The translations under genes were made by a program, and so were the position numbers. Below, in pieces: positions 53,189-61,538 of a DNA stretch of 64,000 nt. Positions within the stretch are counted from its first letter, which is position 1. The number at the start of each line of letters is the position of its first letter. Origin of the DNA: DATAFF01 sp044870245 (GTDB taxonomy: Bacteria; Pseudomonadota; Alphaproteobacteria; Rhizobiales; Aestuariivirgaceae); contig JBIOYR010000013.1 in assembly GCA_044870245.1 (NCBI GenBank), positions 17,896-81,895 of the forward strand, written 5' to 3'. Below the pieces are notes generated by a model. That model did not search any database. It was given only the letters and a program-made list of their open reading frames with translations, and had not been told where the DNA came from.

Positions 53189-53223
53189 GTTCACTGCCTA
53201 TTGCCTAATGCCTACTGCCTTTT
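53189..53223. repeat. TAGGCAG-type repeat, partial copy 15 (right arm only)
   Basis: CACTGCCTATTGCCTAATGCC and CTACTGCC units with no left arm, inside the divergent promoter region of the serine hydrolase and the AmpG-like permease. Confidence 0.88.
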
Positions 53224-53251
53224 CCCACCTAAAGCGCTATAGCCTCCCCCG

Positions 53252-54505
53252 ATGAGGGGCACAACGATCCGCAACTATGTGGCGATGGGCCTCCTGGGCT
53301 TCGGCTCGGGGCTGCCGCTGCTGATGATCTCCACTACGCTCGCCATCTATCTGCGCGAGCATGGCATGACGCTGACGGCGATCGGCCTCTACTCCTATGT
53401 GCTGACCCCCTATGCGGTGAAATTCCTGTGGGCGCCGATCCTCGACTCCTATCGATTGCCGGCCTTGAGTGCGCTGCTGGGCCTGCGGCGGTCGTGGATC
53501 CTGGTGACGCAGCTCGGGGTCGCGGCGACACTCCTCGTCATTCCCACGATCGATGTCGGCCGTGGCAGCGAGGTGCTGGCGCTGGTGGCGCTGATCACCG
53601 CCTTTCTCGGCGCCACCCAGGACATCGCCGTCGATTCCTGGCGCATCGAGGCAGCGCCGCCCGAGCAGCAGGGGGTGCTGACCGCGATCTATCAGATCGG
53701 CTACCGGGTCGCGCTGATCGCCGCCGGCGCCGGGGCGCTGGCCATTGCCGAGCTCTGGACGTGGGAGAGCGCCTATCGGGTCATGGCGGCGCTCATGCTG
53801 GCGGCGGCGCTCGGCGTCGTCATCGCGCCCGCCGTCGCGGAGAAGCCGGCGCGTACCGCCAATCTGGTCGAGACCTTCCTCGAGCCCTTGCGCGAGTTTC
53901 ATGCGCGGACGGCACCGGTCATCGTGCCGCTCGTCGCCTTCATCCTGCTCTACCGGCTGCCGGATTTCCTGTTCTCCTCGATCTCGGCGCCCTTCTATAT
54001 CGACATGGGCTACACGAAGCTCGAGATCGCCGGTGTCTCCAAGGTCTATGGCGTGCTGATGTCGATCGCCGGCGCCATGGCGGGTGGCCTGGTGGTCGCC
54101 AAGATCCCGCTCCGGACGGCACTGATCCTCGGGGTGGTGCTCGCCTCGGCCTCCAATCTCGCCTTCGCCGCGATGGCGCTCGGCCAGAAGGGGCTGGTGA
54201 TGCTCGCCGCCGCCATCACCGCCGACAATTTCGCTGCCGGCTTCGCCGGAACCATTTTCATCGCTTATCTCTCGCGCCTGACCTCGCTGACCTTCGCCGC
54301 CAGCCAATATGCGCTGCTGTCGTCGCTCTACAGCCTGGCCGGGCGGTTCCTCGGCGGGCTGTCGGGGATCGTGGTCGATGCCATCGGCTATCCGCTTTTC
54401 TTCCTGCTTTCGGCCGCAAGCGGCATCCCGGCGCTGCTGCTCTGTGTCACGCCGGTGACGTCGAGCGCCGTTGCCGACCGGAAAGAGGAAGCCGCCCGCG
54501 GGTGA
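53252..54505 (+). CDS. ampG: AmpG-like MFS muropeptide permease
   Basis: A 417-residue MFS transporter with 12 helices and AmpG-type motifs: GFGSGLPLLMISTTLAIYL at the first helix, TPYAVKFLWAPILDSYRLP, GATQDIAVDSWRIEAAPPEQ and the C-terminal GRFLGGLSGIVVDAIGY. AmpG imports anhydro-muropeptides for peptidoglycan recycling. It is divergent from the serine hydrolase and upstream of a murein transglycosylase, an arrangement that supports this function. Confidence 0.88.
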   Translation: MRGTTIRNYVAMGLLGFGSGLPLLMISTTLAIYLREHGMTLTAIGLYSYVLTPYAVKFLWAPILDSYRLPALSALLGLRRSWILVTQLGVAATLLVIPTIDVGRGSEVLALVALITAFLGATQDIAVDSWRIEAAPPEQQGVLTAIYQIGYRVALIAAGAGALAIAELWTWESAYRVMAALMLAAALGVVIAPAVAEKPARTANLVETFLEPLREFHARTAPVIVPLVAFILLYRLPDFLFSSISAPFYIDMGYTKLEIAGVSKVYGVLMSIAGAMAGGLVVAKIPLRTALILGVVLASASNLAFAAMALGQKGLVMLAAAITADNFAAGFAGTIFIAYLSRLTSLTFAASQYALLSSLYSLAGRFLGGLSGIVVDAIGYPLFFLLSAASGIPALLLCVTPVTSSAVADRKEEAARG

Positions 54506-54573
54506 TCCAAAAAACCGCCACAATGTCGCCTATCGCATGATGATGGTTGGGGCACGGTTTTCAGCGGGGAGCC

Positions 54574-55929
54574 ATGCGCGGACGGGCGCGAAGTCGGGTG
54601 GCCTGGTGCATCGTGGCTCTGTTGGCCGCGGCGAGCGCGGCGCCGCCGACGCTTGGCGGCGGCAAGGGCGACATGATCGACAAATCGACGATCATGCTGG
54701 AGGGCGTCCTCAAATCGGTCGAGGCAGGCGATGTGCTCGAGCCGGGTCCGCTGGTCTATCTGCAGGCCGAGGCCGACCGCGAGAACCCGATGGCCATGTA
54801 TATTCTCGGCTGGTACCGGCTGAAGCGGAACCAGTGGGAGACGGGCTTGAGCCTGCTCGAGAAGTCGGCCGACAAGAATTATATCCGCGCCCAGCTGGTG
54901 CTGGCCCAGACGGCGCTGTCGCACAAGGACTTCCCGGCCGCCCGCAACTGGATCGACCGGGCCCGCGCCAATCGCGACAGTGCCGATTTCCCCCATCATA
55001 TTGCGAGGCTCGAGGAGGCGGTGCGGGCCGAAAGCGAGGCTACCGGCAAGGCGCTGGCGACGTCGCGGCTGGTCGACCTGTCGAAGAAGGCGGTCAATGA
55101 GCTGACGCCGCCGCAATCGGAGAAACCAGCGGCCGGCGACTGCCGGGACGACCTTTCGAGCGTCAAGGATCGCGATATCGCGCGCAATGCCGAGCGCATC
55201 CGCAAGGCGAAGCTGTGCTATCGCGAGGAGAAGCTCGGCGATCAGGGGCTCGACTGGACCTTGGCGATCATCGAGAACCGGGCGCAGCCGCAGGGACCGC
55301 GGATCGCCATCCCGCGCGACAATGAGGGCTCGGCGTTCGACACGGCGGTCTATGCGGTGGCGAGCTATGGCGGGCGGATGGTGGCGGTCCAGACGGCCGA
55401 GTCGAAGCGCTCGCGCGCCCAGGATCCCAACCGCGCATTCGGCACCGGCAAGAGCTGCAGCGGCCTCAAGCGGCCGGCGCCGCGCTATACCGAGCGGATG
55501 ATCGGGCTCCTCAAGGGCGGCCGCCACTGGTTCACCTTCCACAACAATGAAGGCGGGCTCACGGCCAACACGACCTCCGGACAGATGACCGGCTATGTCA
55601 ATCCGGCGGCGGCCGGAGCGCTCGCCGACCCGCAGAACGTCGTGGTCATTGCCGGCACCGACCCGCCGACCGAGCCCGGGCCGATCGGCTGGCGCAACCG
55701 GCTCCAGACTCTCGGCATGAATGTCATCTATGAGGAGGTCGGGCCGTCGACCAATGACTGCTCGATGTCGAACTATCTGGTAATCCACCGGCTGGCGAGC
55801 GTCGGCAAATATTTCAACATCATGGTGGCCAAGAACGACGAGCAGACGCAGAAGAAGATGGCCGATCTGCTGCTCGGATCGCTCGGCTATCGCAAGCTGT
55901 CGGTCACCGCCAGCAAGGCAAAGCCCTGA
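54574..55929 (+). CDS. exported protein with TPR/Sel1-like helices, unknown C-terminal domain
   Basis: A 451-residue exported protein. The ATG at 54574 starts a signal peptide (MRGRARSRVAWCIVALLAAA...SAAPPT); the upstream TTG frame is rejected. Residues about 35-160 are helical Sel1/TPR-like repeats (NPMAMYILGWYRLKRNQWET, AQLVLAQTALSHKDFPAARN). The C-terminal half (about 215-440) has conserved-looking Cys residues and motifs (KLCYREEKLGDQGLDWTLAI, HWFTFHNNEGGLTANTT, GWRNRLQTLGMNVIYEE) that I cannot assign. It is 5 bases upstream of the lytic transglycosylase, so it may belong to a cell-wall pathway. Confidence 0.78.
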   Translation: MRGRARSRVAWCIVALLAAASAAPPTLGGGKGDMIDKSTIMLEGVLKSVEAGDVLEPGPLVYLQAEADRENPMAMYILGWYRLKRNQWETGLSLLEKSADKNYIRAQLVLAQTALSHKDFPAARNWIDRARANRDSADFPHHIARLEEAVRAESEATGKALATSRLVDLSKKAVNELTPPQSEKPAAGDCRDDLSSVKDRDIARNAERIRKAKLCYREEKLGDQGLDWTLAIIENRAQPQGPRIAIPRDNEGSAFDTAVYAVASYGGRMVAVQTAESKRSRAQDPNRAFGTGKSCSGLKRPAPRYTERMIGLLKGGRHWFTFHNNEGGLTANTTSGQMTGYVNPAAAGALADPQNVVVIAGTDPPTEPGPIGWRNRLQTLGMNVIYEEVGPSTNDCSMSNYLVIHRLASVGKYFNIMVAKNDEQTQKKMADLLLGSLGYRKLSVTASKAKP

Positions 55930-55934
55930 TCCGC

Positions 55935-57122
55935 ATGACTCGTCTTCTCTTCGCCGTTCTCGCTATTTTTTGCCTCGGTTCGCCGGCTCATGCCTTCGAT
56001 CTGCCGAGCGCCGCCCAGATGACGCAGTACAAGCAGCGCTTGGCCAATGAGGCGGCCAGGGAGGGGCTCGACCGCGCCTTCGTGCTCAAGGTCATCGGCG
56101 ACCTCGAGGCCGATCCCGACATTCCGGGCTTGCTGGTCAGCCAGCCGGAGGCGCAGACGACGATCGCCGTCTATGTGCGCAACCAGGTCGCCGAGAGCCG
56201 GGTCGCGCAAGGGCGCAGGCTCAAGGAGCGCCATGCGGCGCTGCTCGCGACGCTCGAGCGGCGATATGGCGTCGATCCCGGGATCATCCTGGCGATCTAT
56301 GGCGTCGAGTCGAATTTCGGCGCGAGCCAGGGCAAGCGCAATGTGCTGCGCTCGCTGCTGACGCTCGCGGCGATGGGCTATCGCGAGGAGCTCTTCCGCA
56401 AGGAGCTGATCGCCTGCCTCAAGATCATCGACCAGAAGGAGGCCAATCCGGAGCTGATGAAGGGGTCGTGGGCGGGCGCCATGGGCTCGACCCAGTTCAT
56501 GCCGACGAGCTATCTCAAATTCAGCGTCGATCACGATCGCGACGGCCTGCACGACATCTGGACCAATGTTCCGGATTCGCTTGCCTCGATCGCCAATTTC
56601 CTGAAGGCCCATGGCTGGCAGGCGGGGCACCAATGGGGGGCCGAGGTGATCCTGCCCGAGGATTTCCAGTTCGGCGCGGGCCTCGCGCCGGGTGCCAAAT
56701 GGCGAAGCGCCGGCGTCAAGCGGCGGGACGGCCGACCGATTCCGCCGGGTGATGATTTCTATTTGCTGCTGCTGAGCGGTTCGAAAGGTCCGGCCTTCCT
56801 GGTGTCGGCGAATTATGCGGTGCTGAAGGAGTACAACCACTCCGACCTCTATGCGATCTCGATCGGTCTCATCGCCAATCGGATCGCCAGCGACGACACC
56901 GCCATGCCGGCCTGGCCGCCCGCCGCCAAGCCGCTCAACAAGGCGCAGCGGCTCGAGCTGCTGAAGCGGCTCCGGGCGCGAGGCTATCAGATCCCGGAAA
57001 AGGAAGCGCGCATCGATCTGGAGGAGCGCGAGGTCATCCGCCTGGCGCAGAAGTCGCTCGGGATGACGATGGACGGCAATCCGAGCGAGGAGCTGCTGCG
57101 GCGGTTGCGGGGGAGCGAGTAG
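55935..57122 (+). CDS. mltB: periplasmic lytic murein transglycosylase, MltB family
   Basis: A 395-residue enzyme that cleaves peptidoglycan to 1,6-anhydro-muropeptides, the AmpG substrates. Signal peptide MTRLLFAVLAIFCLGSPAHA, catalytic Glu125 in AIYGVESNFGASQGKRNVL, MltB segments KGSWAGAMGSTQFMPTSYLK and DGLHDIWTNVPDSLASIANF. The C-terminal peptidoglycan-binding domain (about 330-393, LQRL-type LNKAQRLELLKRLRARGYQI) is present. Its stop codon is the first base triplet of the heptamer repeat. Confidence 0.94.
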   Translation: MTRLLFAVLAIFCLGSPAHAFDLPSAAQMTQYKQRLANEAAREGLDRAFVLKVIGDLEADPDIPGLLVSQPEAQTTIAVYVRNQVAESRVAQGRRLKERHAALLATLERRYGVDPGIILAIYGVESNFGASQGKRNVLRSLLTLAAMGYREELFRKELIACLKIIDQKEANPELMKGSWAGAMGSTQFMPTSYLKFSVDHDRDGLHDIWTNVPDSLASIANFLKAHGWQAGHQWGAEVILPEDFQFGAGLAPGAKWRSAGVKRRDGRPIPPGDDFYLLLLSGSKGPAFLVSANYAVLKEYNHSDLYAISIGLIANRIASDDTAMPAWPPAAKPLNKAQRLELLKRLRARGYQIPEKEARIDLEEREVIRLAQKSLGMTMDGNPSEELLRRLRGSE

Positions 57123-57181
57123 GCAGTAGGCAGTAGGCAAGAGCACGACGCACTGCCTATTGCCTAGCGCCTACTGCCTCA
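57120..57181. repeat. TAGGCAG-type inverted repeat, copy 16
   Basis: Left arm TAGGCAGTAGGCAGTAGGCAA-type; right arm CACTGCCTATTGCCTAGCGC-type. It joins two convergent genes and supplies both stop codons (MltB on the plus strand; MRQ-stop of the 236-aa protein on the minus strand). Confidence 0.94.
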
Positions 57182-57881
57182 TTTCGCCATTCGCTTCGAG
57201 ACGAATGGGAGGCTCGATCGCAGGTGCACGGGCCTCGCGCAGCAGATCGGCCTCGGCGACCGCGCGGGTGACGAGCTCGGGCGGGACCTCGACGATGGCG
57301 AAGCGGCTCTGGCGCAGCAGCAGATGGGCGCCGCGCTCACCCTCCGAAGCCTGGCGGACGATGCGGGTGAAACGCGGCGTCGAGACGACCTCCTTGATCT
57401 CGCGATCATCGAACAGGCGGATCACCGCGCGGCCGAGGCGCTCGGCGGCAGGGCCGATGAAGTCGTTGCTGCAGCGGAGCAGCAGCGAGGTCTCGACGCC
57501 TTCCGGCATCTCGAGAAGGCGGGGCAGGGCGGGCACCAGGGCATAGAACTCGGCCCCGGTCGGACGCGAGAGACCGCCGATCGAGGGTCCGCGAAGCGGT
57601 GCCTCCTCCTCGATGGTGACGATCAGCCACAGCTCGGGAAGGCGGCGATGGACCAGCGTGTCGGGAATGAGCTCGATGGTCACCGCCCGGCCGTCGGCGA
57701 GCCCGGCAAGCGCCGGAAAGCCGTCGGGCCTGATGGTGGTCGAGGCCTGCGGCAGGAGCGCCGCGACGCGGTCGAGGAGCCTGGCGCGGCGGTCCGCCTC
57801 CCTCAGATGGTCGCGCCGCGCCATCGCATAGAGAGTGCCGAGCCCTGCCACGACGAACAGGGCAAAGAGGGCGCCGGTCAA
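57171..57881 (-). CDS. membrane-anchored hypothetical protein (about 236 aa)
   Basis: A protein with an N-terminal transmembrane segment (GALFALFVVAGLGTLYAMAR) and a soluble domain of about 200 residues (LADGRAVTIELIPDTLVHRR, LPELWLIVTIEEEAPLRGPS, GAHLLLRQSRFAIVEVPPEL). The TTG at 57881 overlaps the permease stop by 4 bases (TTGA), the usual coupling; an in-frame GTG at 57902 is a possible alternative. The C-terminus lies in the heptamer repeat. Last gene of the permease operon; family not recognised. Confidence 0.65.
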   Translation of the reverse strand: MTGALFALFVVAGLGTLYAMARRDHLREADRRARLLDRVAALLPQASTTIRPDGFPALAGLADGRAVTIELIPDTLVHRRLPELWLIVTIEEEAPLRGPSIGGLSRPTGAEFYALVPALPRLLEMPEGVETSLLLRCSNDFIGPAAERLGRAVIRLFDDREIKEVVSTPRFTRIVRQASEGERGAHLLLRQSRFAIVEVPPELVTRAVAEADLLREARAPAIEPPIRLEANGEMRQ

Positions 57882-59278
57882 TAGCCCTGCGGCCGCGGCC
57901 ACGGCATGGTGAACTGGTCGCCCCGCCTGACGAAGCGGTAGCGCCAGAAATGGAACCACAGCGACACCAGGATGAAATAGCACATCATGGCGATGAGCTG
58001 GGTGCCGTAGCCGAGGAAGATCGCCACATAGGTGGCGGCGCACAAGATCATGAGAACGATGGCCGGCAGCGGATGAAACGGATGCACATAGCCCCGCTTG
58101 ATCGACTTGAGCGGCCATTTGTTGCGGAACATGATCATGTTGAACGACATGAAGGTGTAGCCGAGCAGGCCCGACAGGATCGAAAAGGTGACCACCTGGT
58201 CGAGCGGCGCGCCGAGCGCGAAGACGAGCGCGATCGGCACCAGGAAGACGATGGCGCGATAGGGCGTGCGGTAGACCGGGTGGACCGCCCCGAACCAGGT
58301 CGGCAGATAGCGGTCGCGGCCCATCGAGAACCAGGCGCGCGAGGCATCGTTGATGCAGCCATTGGCCGAGGCGAGGGTGGAGAAGATGGTGCCGATGAAC
58401 AGGAGGATCATCAGCCACAGGCTGCCGGTGACCCGGGCGGCGTCGAACAGCGGCGTTCCGGCCTGTCCGAGATATTCCCACGGGATGAGGCCCGAGCAGA
58501 CATACCAGGTGAGAGTGGCGGCGATCACCAGGGTGATGATGCCGGCCATGGTGCCATAGGGGAGCGCGCGCGGCGGCGAGCGCACCTCCTCGGCAGCCTG
58601 GGTCGTGCCCTCGATGCCGAGATAGTACCAGAGGCCGAAATGCAGCGCCGCCAGGATGCCGACCCAGCCATAGGGGAGCGGCTCGGTGGTGATCGCGCTG
58701 AAATCGAGCGGGATCGCCGAAATGCCGCCCTCGACCGCGAAGAACAGGATGACGATGGCGATGAAGGCGATGGCGGTGATGATGAAGCTGAAATTCAGGG
58801 TGACCAGGACGCCGCGATAATTCAGCCAGGCGAGAAACATGACGGTGAGAATGATGAACGGCTTCTGGTTCAGCCCGGTATGGCCCTGCATCTGGGCCAC
58901 GGTGTCGAGCAGGAAGCCGACGGTGATGGCGTTGCCGGCCTCGAGCATGGTGTAGGCGAGCACCAGGAACAGGCCGACATTGAAGGCCATCAGCGGTCCG
59001 ACAATGTGCTTGGCCTGGGCATATTGGCCGCCCGCCGCCGCCACCGTCGAGGTGACCTCGGAGTCGATCATGGCGACGCTGGTGTAGAGGAGGCCGGCGA
59101 CCCAGCAGGCGACCAGGCCGGCGATCATGCCGCCTTTGCCGACCGAGAAGTTCCAGCCCATATATTCGCCGACAAGGACGATGCCGACGCCGAGCGCCCA
59201 GACATGGACAGGCCCCAGCACCCTGAGCAGGCTCAGGCGTTTCTCGGCAGCGGCGGCGGTGCCAGTGGCGGTGGACAT
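57878..59278 (-). CDS. APC-superfamily amino-acid permease
   Basis: A 466-residue permease with about 12 helices and APC motifs GEYMGWNFSVGKGGMIAGLV (first helix region), GNAITVGFLLDTVAQMQ, AEEVRSPPRALPYGTMAGII and FLVLAYTMLEAGNAIT. The conserved sequence near the sixth helix (GIEGTTQAAEEV) points to the ethanolamine/amino-acid branch. Substrate unknown. The gene is 11 bases after a 55-aa ORF and coupled to the 236-aa protein downstream. Confidence 0.88.
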   Translation of the reverse strand: MSTATGTAAAAEKRLSLLRVLGPVHVWALGVGIVLVGEYMGWNFSVGKGGMIAGLVACWVAGLLYTSVAMIDSEVTSTVAAAGGQYAQAKHIVGPLMAFNVGLFLVLAYTMLEAGNAITVGFLLDTVAQMQGHTGLNQKPFIILTVMFLAWLNYRGVLVTLNFSFIITAIAFIAIVILFFAVEGGISAIPLDFSAITTEPLPYGWVGILAALHFGLWYYLGIEGTTQAAEEVRSPPRALPYGTMAGIITLVIAATLTWYVCSGLIPWEYLGQAGTPLFDAARVTGSLWLMILLFIGTIFSTLASANGCINDASRAWFSMGRDRYLPTWFGAVHPVYRTPYRAIVFLVPIALVFALGAPLDQVVTFSILSGLLGYTFMSFNMIMFRNKWPLKSIKRGYVHPFHPLPAIVLMILCAATYVAIFLGYGTQLIAMMCYFILVSLWFHFWRYRFVRRGDQFTMPWPRPQGY

Positions 59279-59289
59279 GCTCTTGCCCC

Positions 59290-59457
59290 TCAGATTTCGT
59301 GGCGTTCCTGGGTCAGCTCGATCTCGCCCTCGCGCGAGGAGGTGAGCAGCTCGTTTTCATAGGTCGTGTCGACCTTCCAGAGGTCGTAAAGCATGTGCAG
59401 GCCGAAGGCCGCCGACAGCGCCCAGGCGAGATATTCGAGAACGTTCCACAGATCCAT
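59290..59457 (-). CDS. small membrane-associated protein (55 aa) of the permease operon
   Basis: A 55-residue protein: MDLWNVLEYLAWALSAAFGL with one hydrophobic helix, then the acidic tail NELLTSSREGEIELTQERHE. GGAGATAGAGCG lies before the ATG. It sits between the 126-aa membrane protein and the permease with short gaps, so operon membership supports it. Not recognised. Confidence 0.6.
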   Translation of the reverse strand: MDLWNVLEYLAWALSAAFGLHMLYDLWKVDTTYENELLTSSREGEIELTQERHEI

Positions 59458-59461
59458 CGCT

Positions 59462-59842
59462 CTATCTCCTGCTGCCGAAGCGCTCGGCGATGACCTCGCG
59501 ATATTCCCGGTCGGAGAGGCGCACCACCAGGACGAAGAAGCCGATGACGAGCACCGCCATGGTGATCAGCGCCAGCCAGCTGAAATCGTAGTTGAAGCGC
59601 GCCGTGATGATGTCGTTGGCGGCGGCCGGATCGGTGATGCCGAGGGCGGCCCATTGCTGCTGCTCGATGGCGTTCTGACCGAGCGCCTCCCAGGTCGGAT
59701 TGGGGATCGGATTGGGGGTCTTGGTGGCGCCGGCCAGCCCGAGATAGAGCGGCACGAACAGCGACCCGACGGTCAGGACGAGCAGCACGAAGACATCGAC
59801 GATCTGGCTGAACAGGCTCTGCTCAGGCGGACGATAAGCCAT
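59462..59842 (-). CDS. membrane protein (126 aa) of the permease operon
   Basis: Two hydrophobic helices (VDVFVLLVLTVGSLFVPLYL; WLALITMAVLVIGFFVLVV) flank an extracytoplasmic loop of about 50 residues rich in Asn/Gln (PNPIPNPTWEALGQNAIEQQ). The C-terminal RLSDREYREVIAERFGSRR is cytoplasmic. Reads as a small accessory subunit of the permease; no family recognised. Confidence 0.72.
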   Translation of the reverse strand: MAYRPPEQSLFSQIVDVFVLLVLTVGSLFVPLYLGLAGATKTPNPIPNPTWEALGQNAIEQQQWAALGITDPAAANDIITARFNYDFSWLALITMAVLVIGFFVLVVRLSDREYREVIAERFGSRR

Positions 59843-59854
59843 GGTGGGGTCTCC

Positions 59855-60175
59855 TCAAATCCGCTTCTGGCGGCGCATTTCGTCGAGATGCTTGAGATCG
59901 AGGCCGTAGATGAAGTCGCGATCGTCGGCATAGTGGCGCAGCATCGCCCAGATCGAGGCGGTGTTGAAAATCAGGACCAGCCCGCCGGAGATCAGCAGGA
60001 TCACCCGCAGCATCGGCACGGTCACCAGCGACCAGACGCTCACCAGGGCGAACAGGACGGTGACCCACAGGGCGATGACGAATGCCAGGGCACCGAGCCG
60101 GTCGCGCTTGTGCATCCGGTCGATCCGGGCATCGAGGTCCTCGACGGCAGCTTGGACATTCTGGGTTGTAACCAT
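59855..60175 (-). CDS. membrane protein (106 aa), first gene of the permease operon
   Basis: Soluble coiled N-terminus (NVQAAVEDLDARIDRMHKRD), two helices (LAFVIALWVTVLFALVSVWS; MLRVILLISGGLVLIFNTAS) and a charged tail (YGLDLKHLDEMRRQKRI). It is followed at short spacing by the 126-aa, 55-aa and permease genes. Not recognised. Confidence 0.72.
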   Translation of the reverse strand: MVTTQNVQAAVEDLDARIDRMHKRDRLGALAFVIALWVTVLFALVSVWSLVTVPMLRVILLISGGLVLIFNTASIWAMLRHYADDRDFIYGLDLKHLDEMRRQKRI

Positions 60176-60292
60176 CGGCCCCTCTCCCTGCTAGCGCGCG
60201 ATCCCAGGCACGAAAAATTGCCTGTGTGGCAAAAGGTTTTCACCTCATGAATGTCAGGCCAGTTTTCGGACGGAGTCAACCATTTTGCTTGT

Positions 60293-60369
60293 GAGGCGGT
60301 AGGCAGTAGGCAATAGGCAGTCGGGAAGGGGCGAGATCACTGCCTTAGTGCCTAATGCCTAATGCCTCA
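60293..60369. repeat. TAGGCAG-type inverted repeat, copy 17
   Basis: Left arm GGTAGGCAGTAGGCAATAGG-type; right arm CACTGCCTTAGTGCCTAATG-type. Lies between the divergent permease operon and M23 peptidase gene. Confidence 0.93.
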
Positions 60370-60389
60370 AGGCTGACTATATCCGCACA

Positions 60390-61538
60390 ATGCTCCTCCA
60401 TTGCCTCATCGCCTCCACCCTCGCCTTGAGCCTCGTCCCGGCGGCCGCGCTCGCTGGAACGCGCATCATCGAGCCTTCCACCGCGATCGTGGTGGCGCCG
60501 TTCCACGAGGCTCATCATGTCCGCGGCGACGATGGCCGCGAGCATGTCGAATACGACCTCCTGGTGACCAATGTGTTCGACGGCCAGGTCAGGGTGACGA
60601 CGCTCGAGATCACCAACGAGGCCGGCAAGGTGATCGGCCATTTCGACGGGCGCGAGCTGGCCGAGGCCACCCAGACGCTGATCGACGGCAAGCTCGCGGA
60701 AGCGATCCCGCCATCCGGGTCGGTGGCGATCGAGGTCGATCTCGTCCTGTCGCCGGGAACGCTGCCGAAGCGCCTGTCGCATCGCGTGGTCTACGACTTC
60801 CCCCAGCTCGACCCGCTCGCCTCGCTGATCGGCAGCCGGGAGGTGGTGGGGGCCGAGGTGGAGATGTCGAAGAGCGAGCCGGTGCCGATCATCGCGCCGC
60901 TGACCGGCCCGGGCTGGGCGGCGCTCAACGGCTGCTGCGTCCCCAACATCCACCGCAATGTGCGGGTCGCCGCCGGCACCCGGATCGCCACGCCGGAGAC
61001 CTTCGCCATCGACTGGGTCCAGCTCAAGGGCGACCGGTTCTTCAAGGGCGACGGCAAGGCGGTGAAGCAGTTCCCCTATTATGGCGCCGAGGTCAGATCG
61101 GTGGCCGATGGCGAGGTGGTGGCGGTGCGCGACGGCATGGCGGAGAGCCAGCCCTTCATGCCGCCAAAGACGGTGCATGCGCCGAACGACTATGGCGGCA
61201 ACCATGTGATCATCCGCATCCGCCCCGATGTCTATGCCCTCTATGCCCATCTCCAGCCAGGCAAGATCGCCGTCAAGATCGGCGACAAGGTCAAGGCGGG
61301 ATCGAGAATCGGCAGGCTCGGCAACAGCGGCAATTCGAGCGCGCCGCATCTCCATTTCGGGCTGCTCGACCGTCCCGACCCGTTGACCGGCGACAGCCTT
61401 CCCTTCGTCATCGATCAGTTCGAGCTGACCGGCAAGGTCGAGATCAGCGAAGAGCGCAAGACGCTGATGGTGAAGCCCGCATCGGGCAAGGTCGAAGCGG
61501 CCTACCCGCTGGTCTTTGGCGTCACCACCTTCCGCTGA
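60390..61538 (+). CDS. exported M23-family metallopeptidase
   Basis: A 382-residue periplasmic or secreted peptidoglycan-peptide hydrolase. Signal peptide MLLHCLIASTLALSLVPAAA, an N-terminal domain of about 150 residues, and an M23 domain (about 180-350) with NIHRNVR and later FAIDW ligand-region residues and YALYAHLQPGKIAVKIGDKV, GNSGNSSAPHLHFGLLDRPD, where the HLH contributes the final metal ligand. The stop overlaps the PolX-like start by 1 base (TGATG). Confidence 0.88.
   Translation: MLLHCLIASTLALSLVPAAALAGTRIIEPSTAIVVAPFHEAHHVRGDDGREHVEYDLLVTNVFDGQVRVTTLEITNEAGKVIGHFDGRELAEATQTLIDGKLAEAIPPSGSVAIEVDLVLSPGTLPKRLSHRVVYDFPQLDPLASLIGSREVVGAEVEMSKSEPVPIIAPLTGPGWAALNGCCVPNIHRNVRVAAGTRIATPETFAIDWVQLKGDRFFKGDGKAVKQFPYYGAEVRSVADGEVVAVRDGMAESQPFMPPKTVHAPNDYGGNHVIIRIRPDVYALYAHLQPGKIAVKIGDKVKAGSRIGRLGNSGNSSAPHLHFGLLDRPDPLTGDSLPFVIDQFELTGKVEISEERKTLMVKPASGKVEAAYPLVFGVTTFR

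Noticed and set aside
60401..61537. Long upstream extension of the PolX-like frame
   Set aside because: Runs through the M23 peptidase gene in another frame; the ATG at 61538 gives the correct HhH N-terminus and a TGATG junction.
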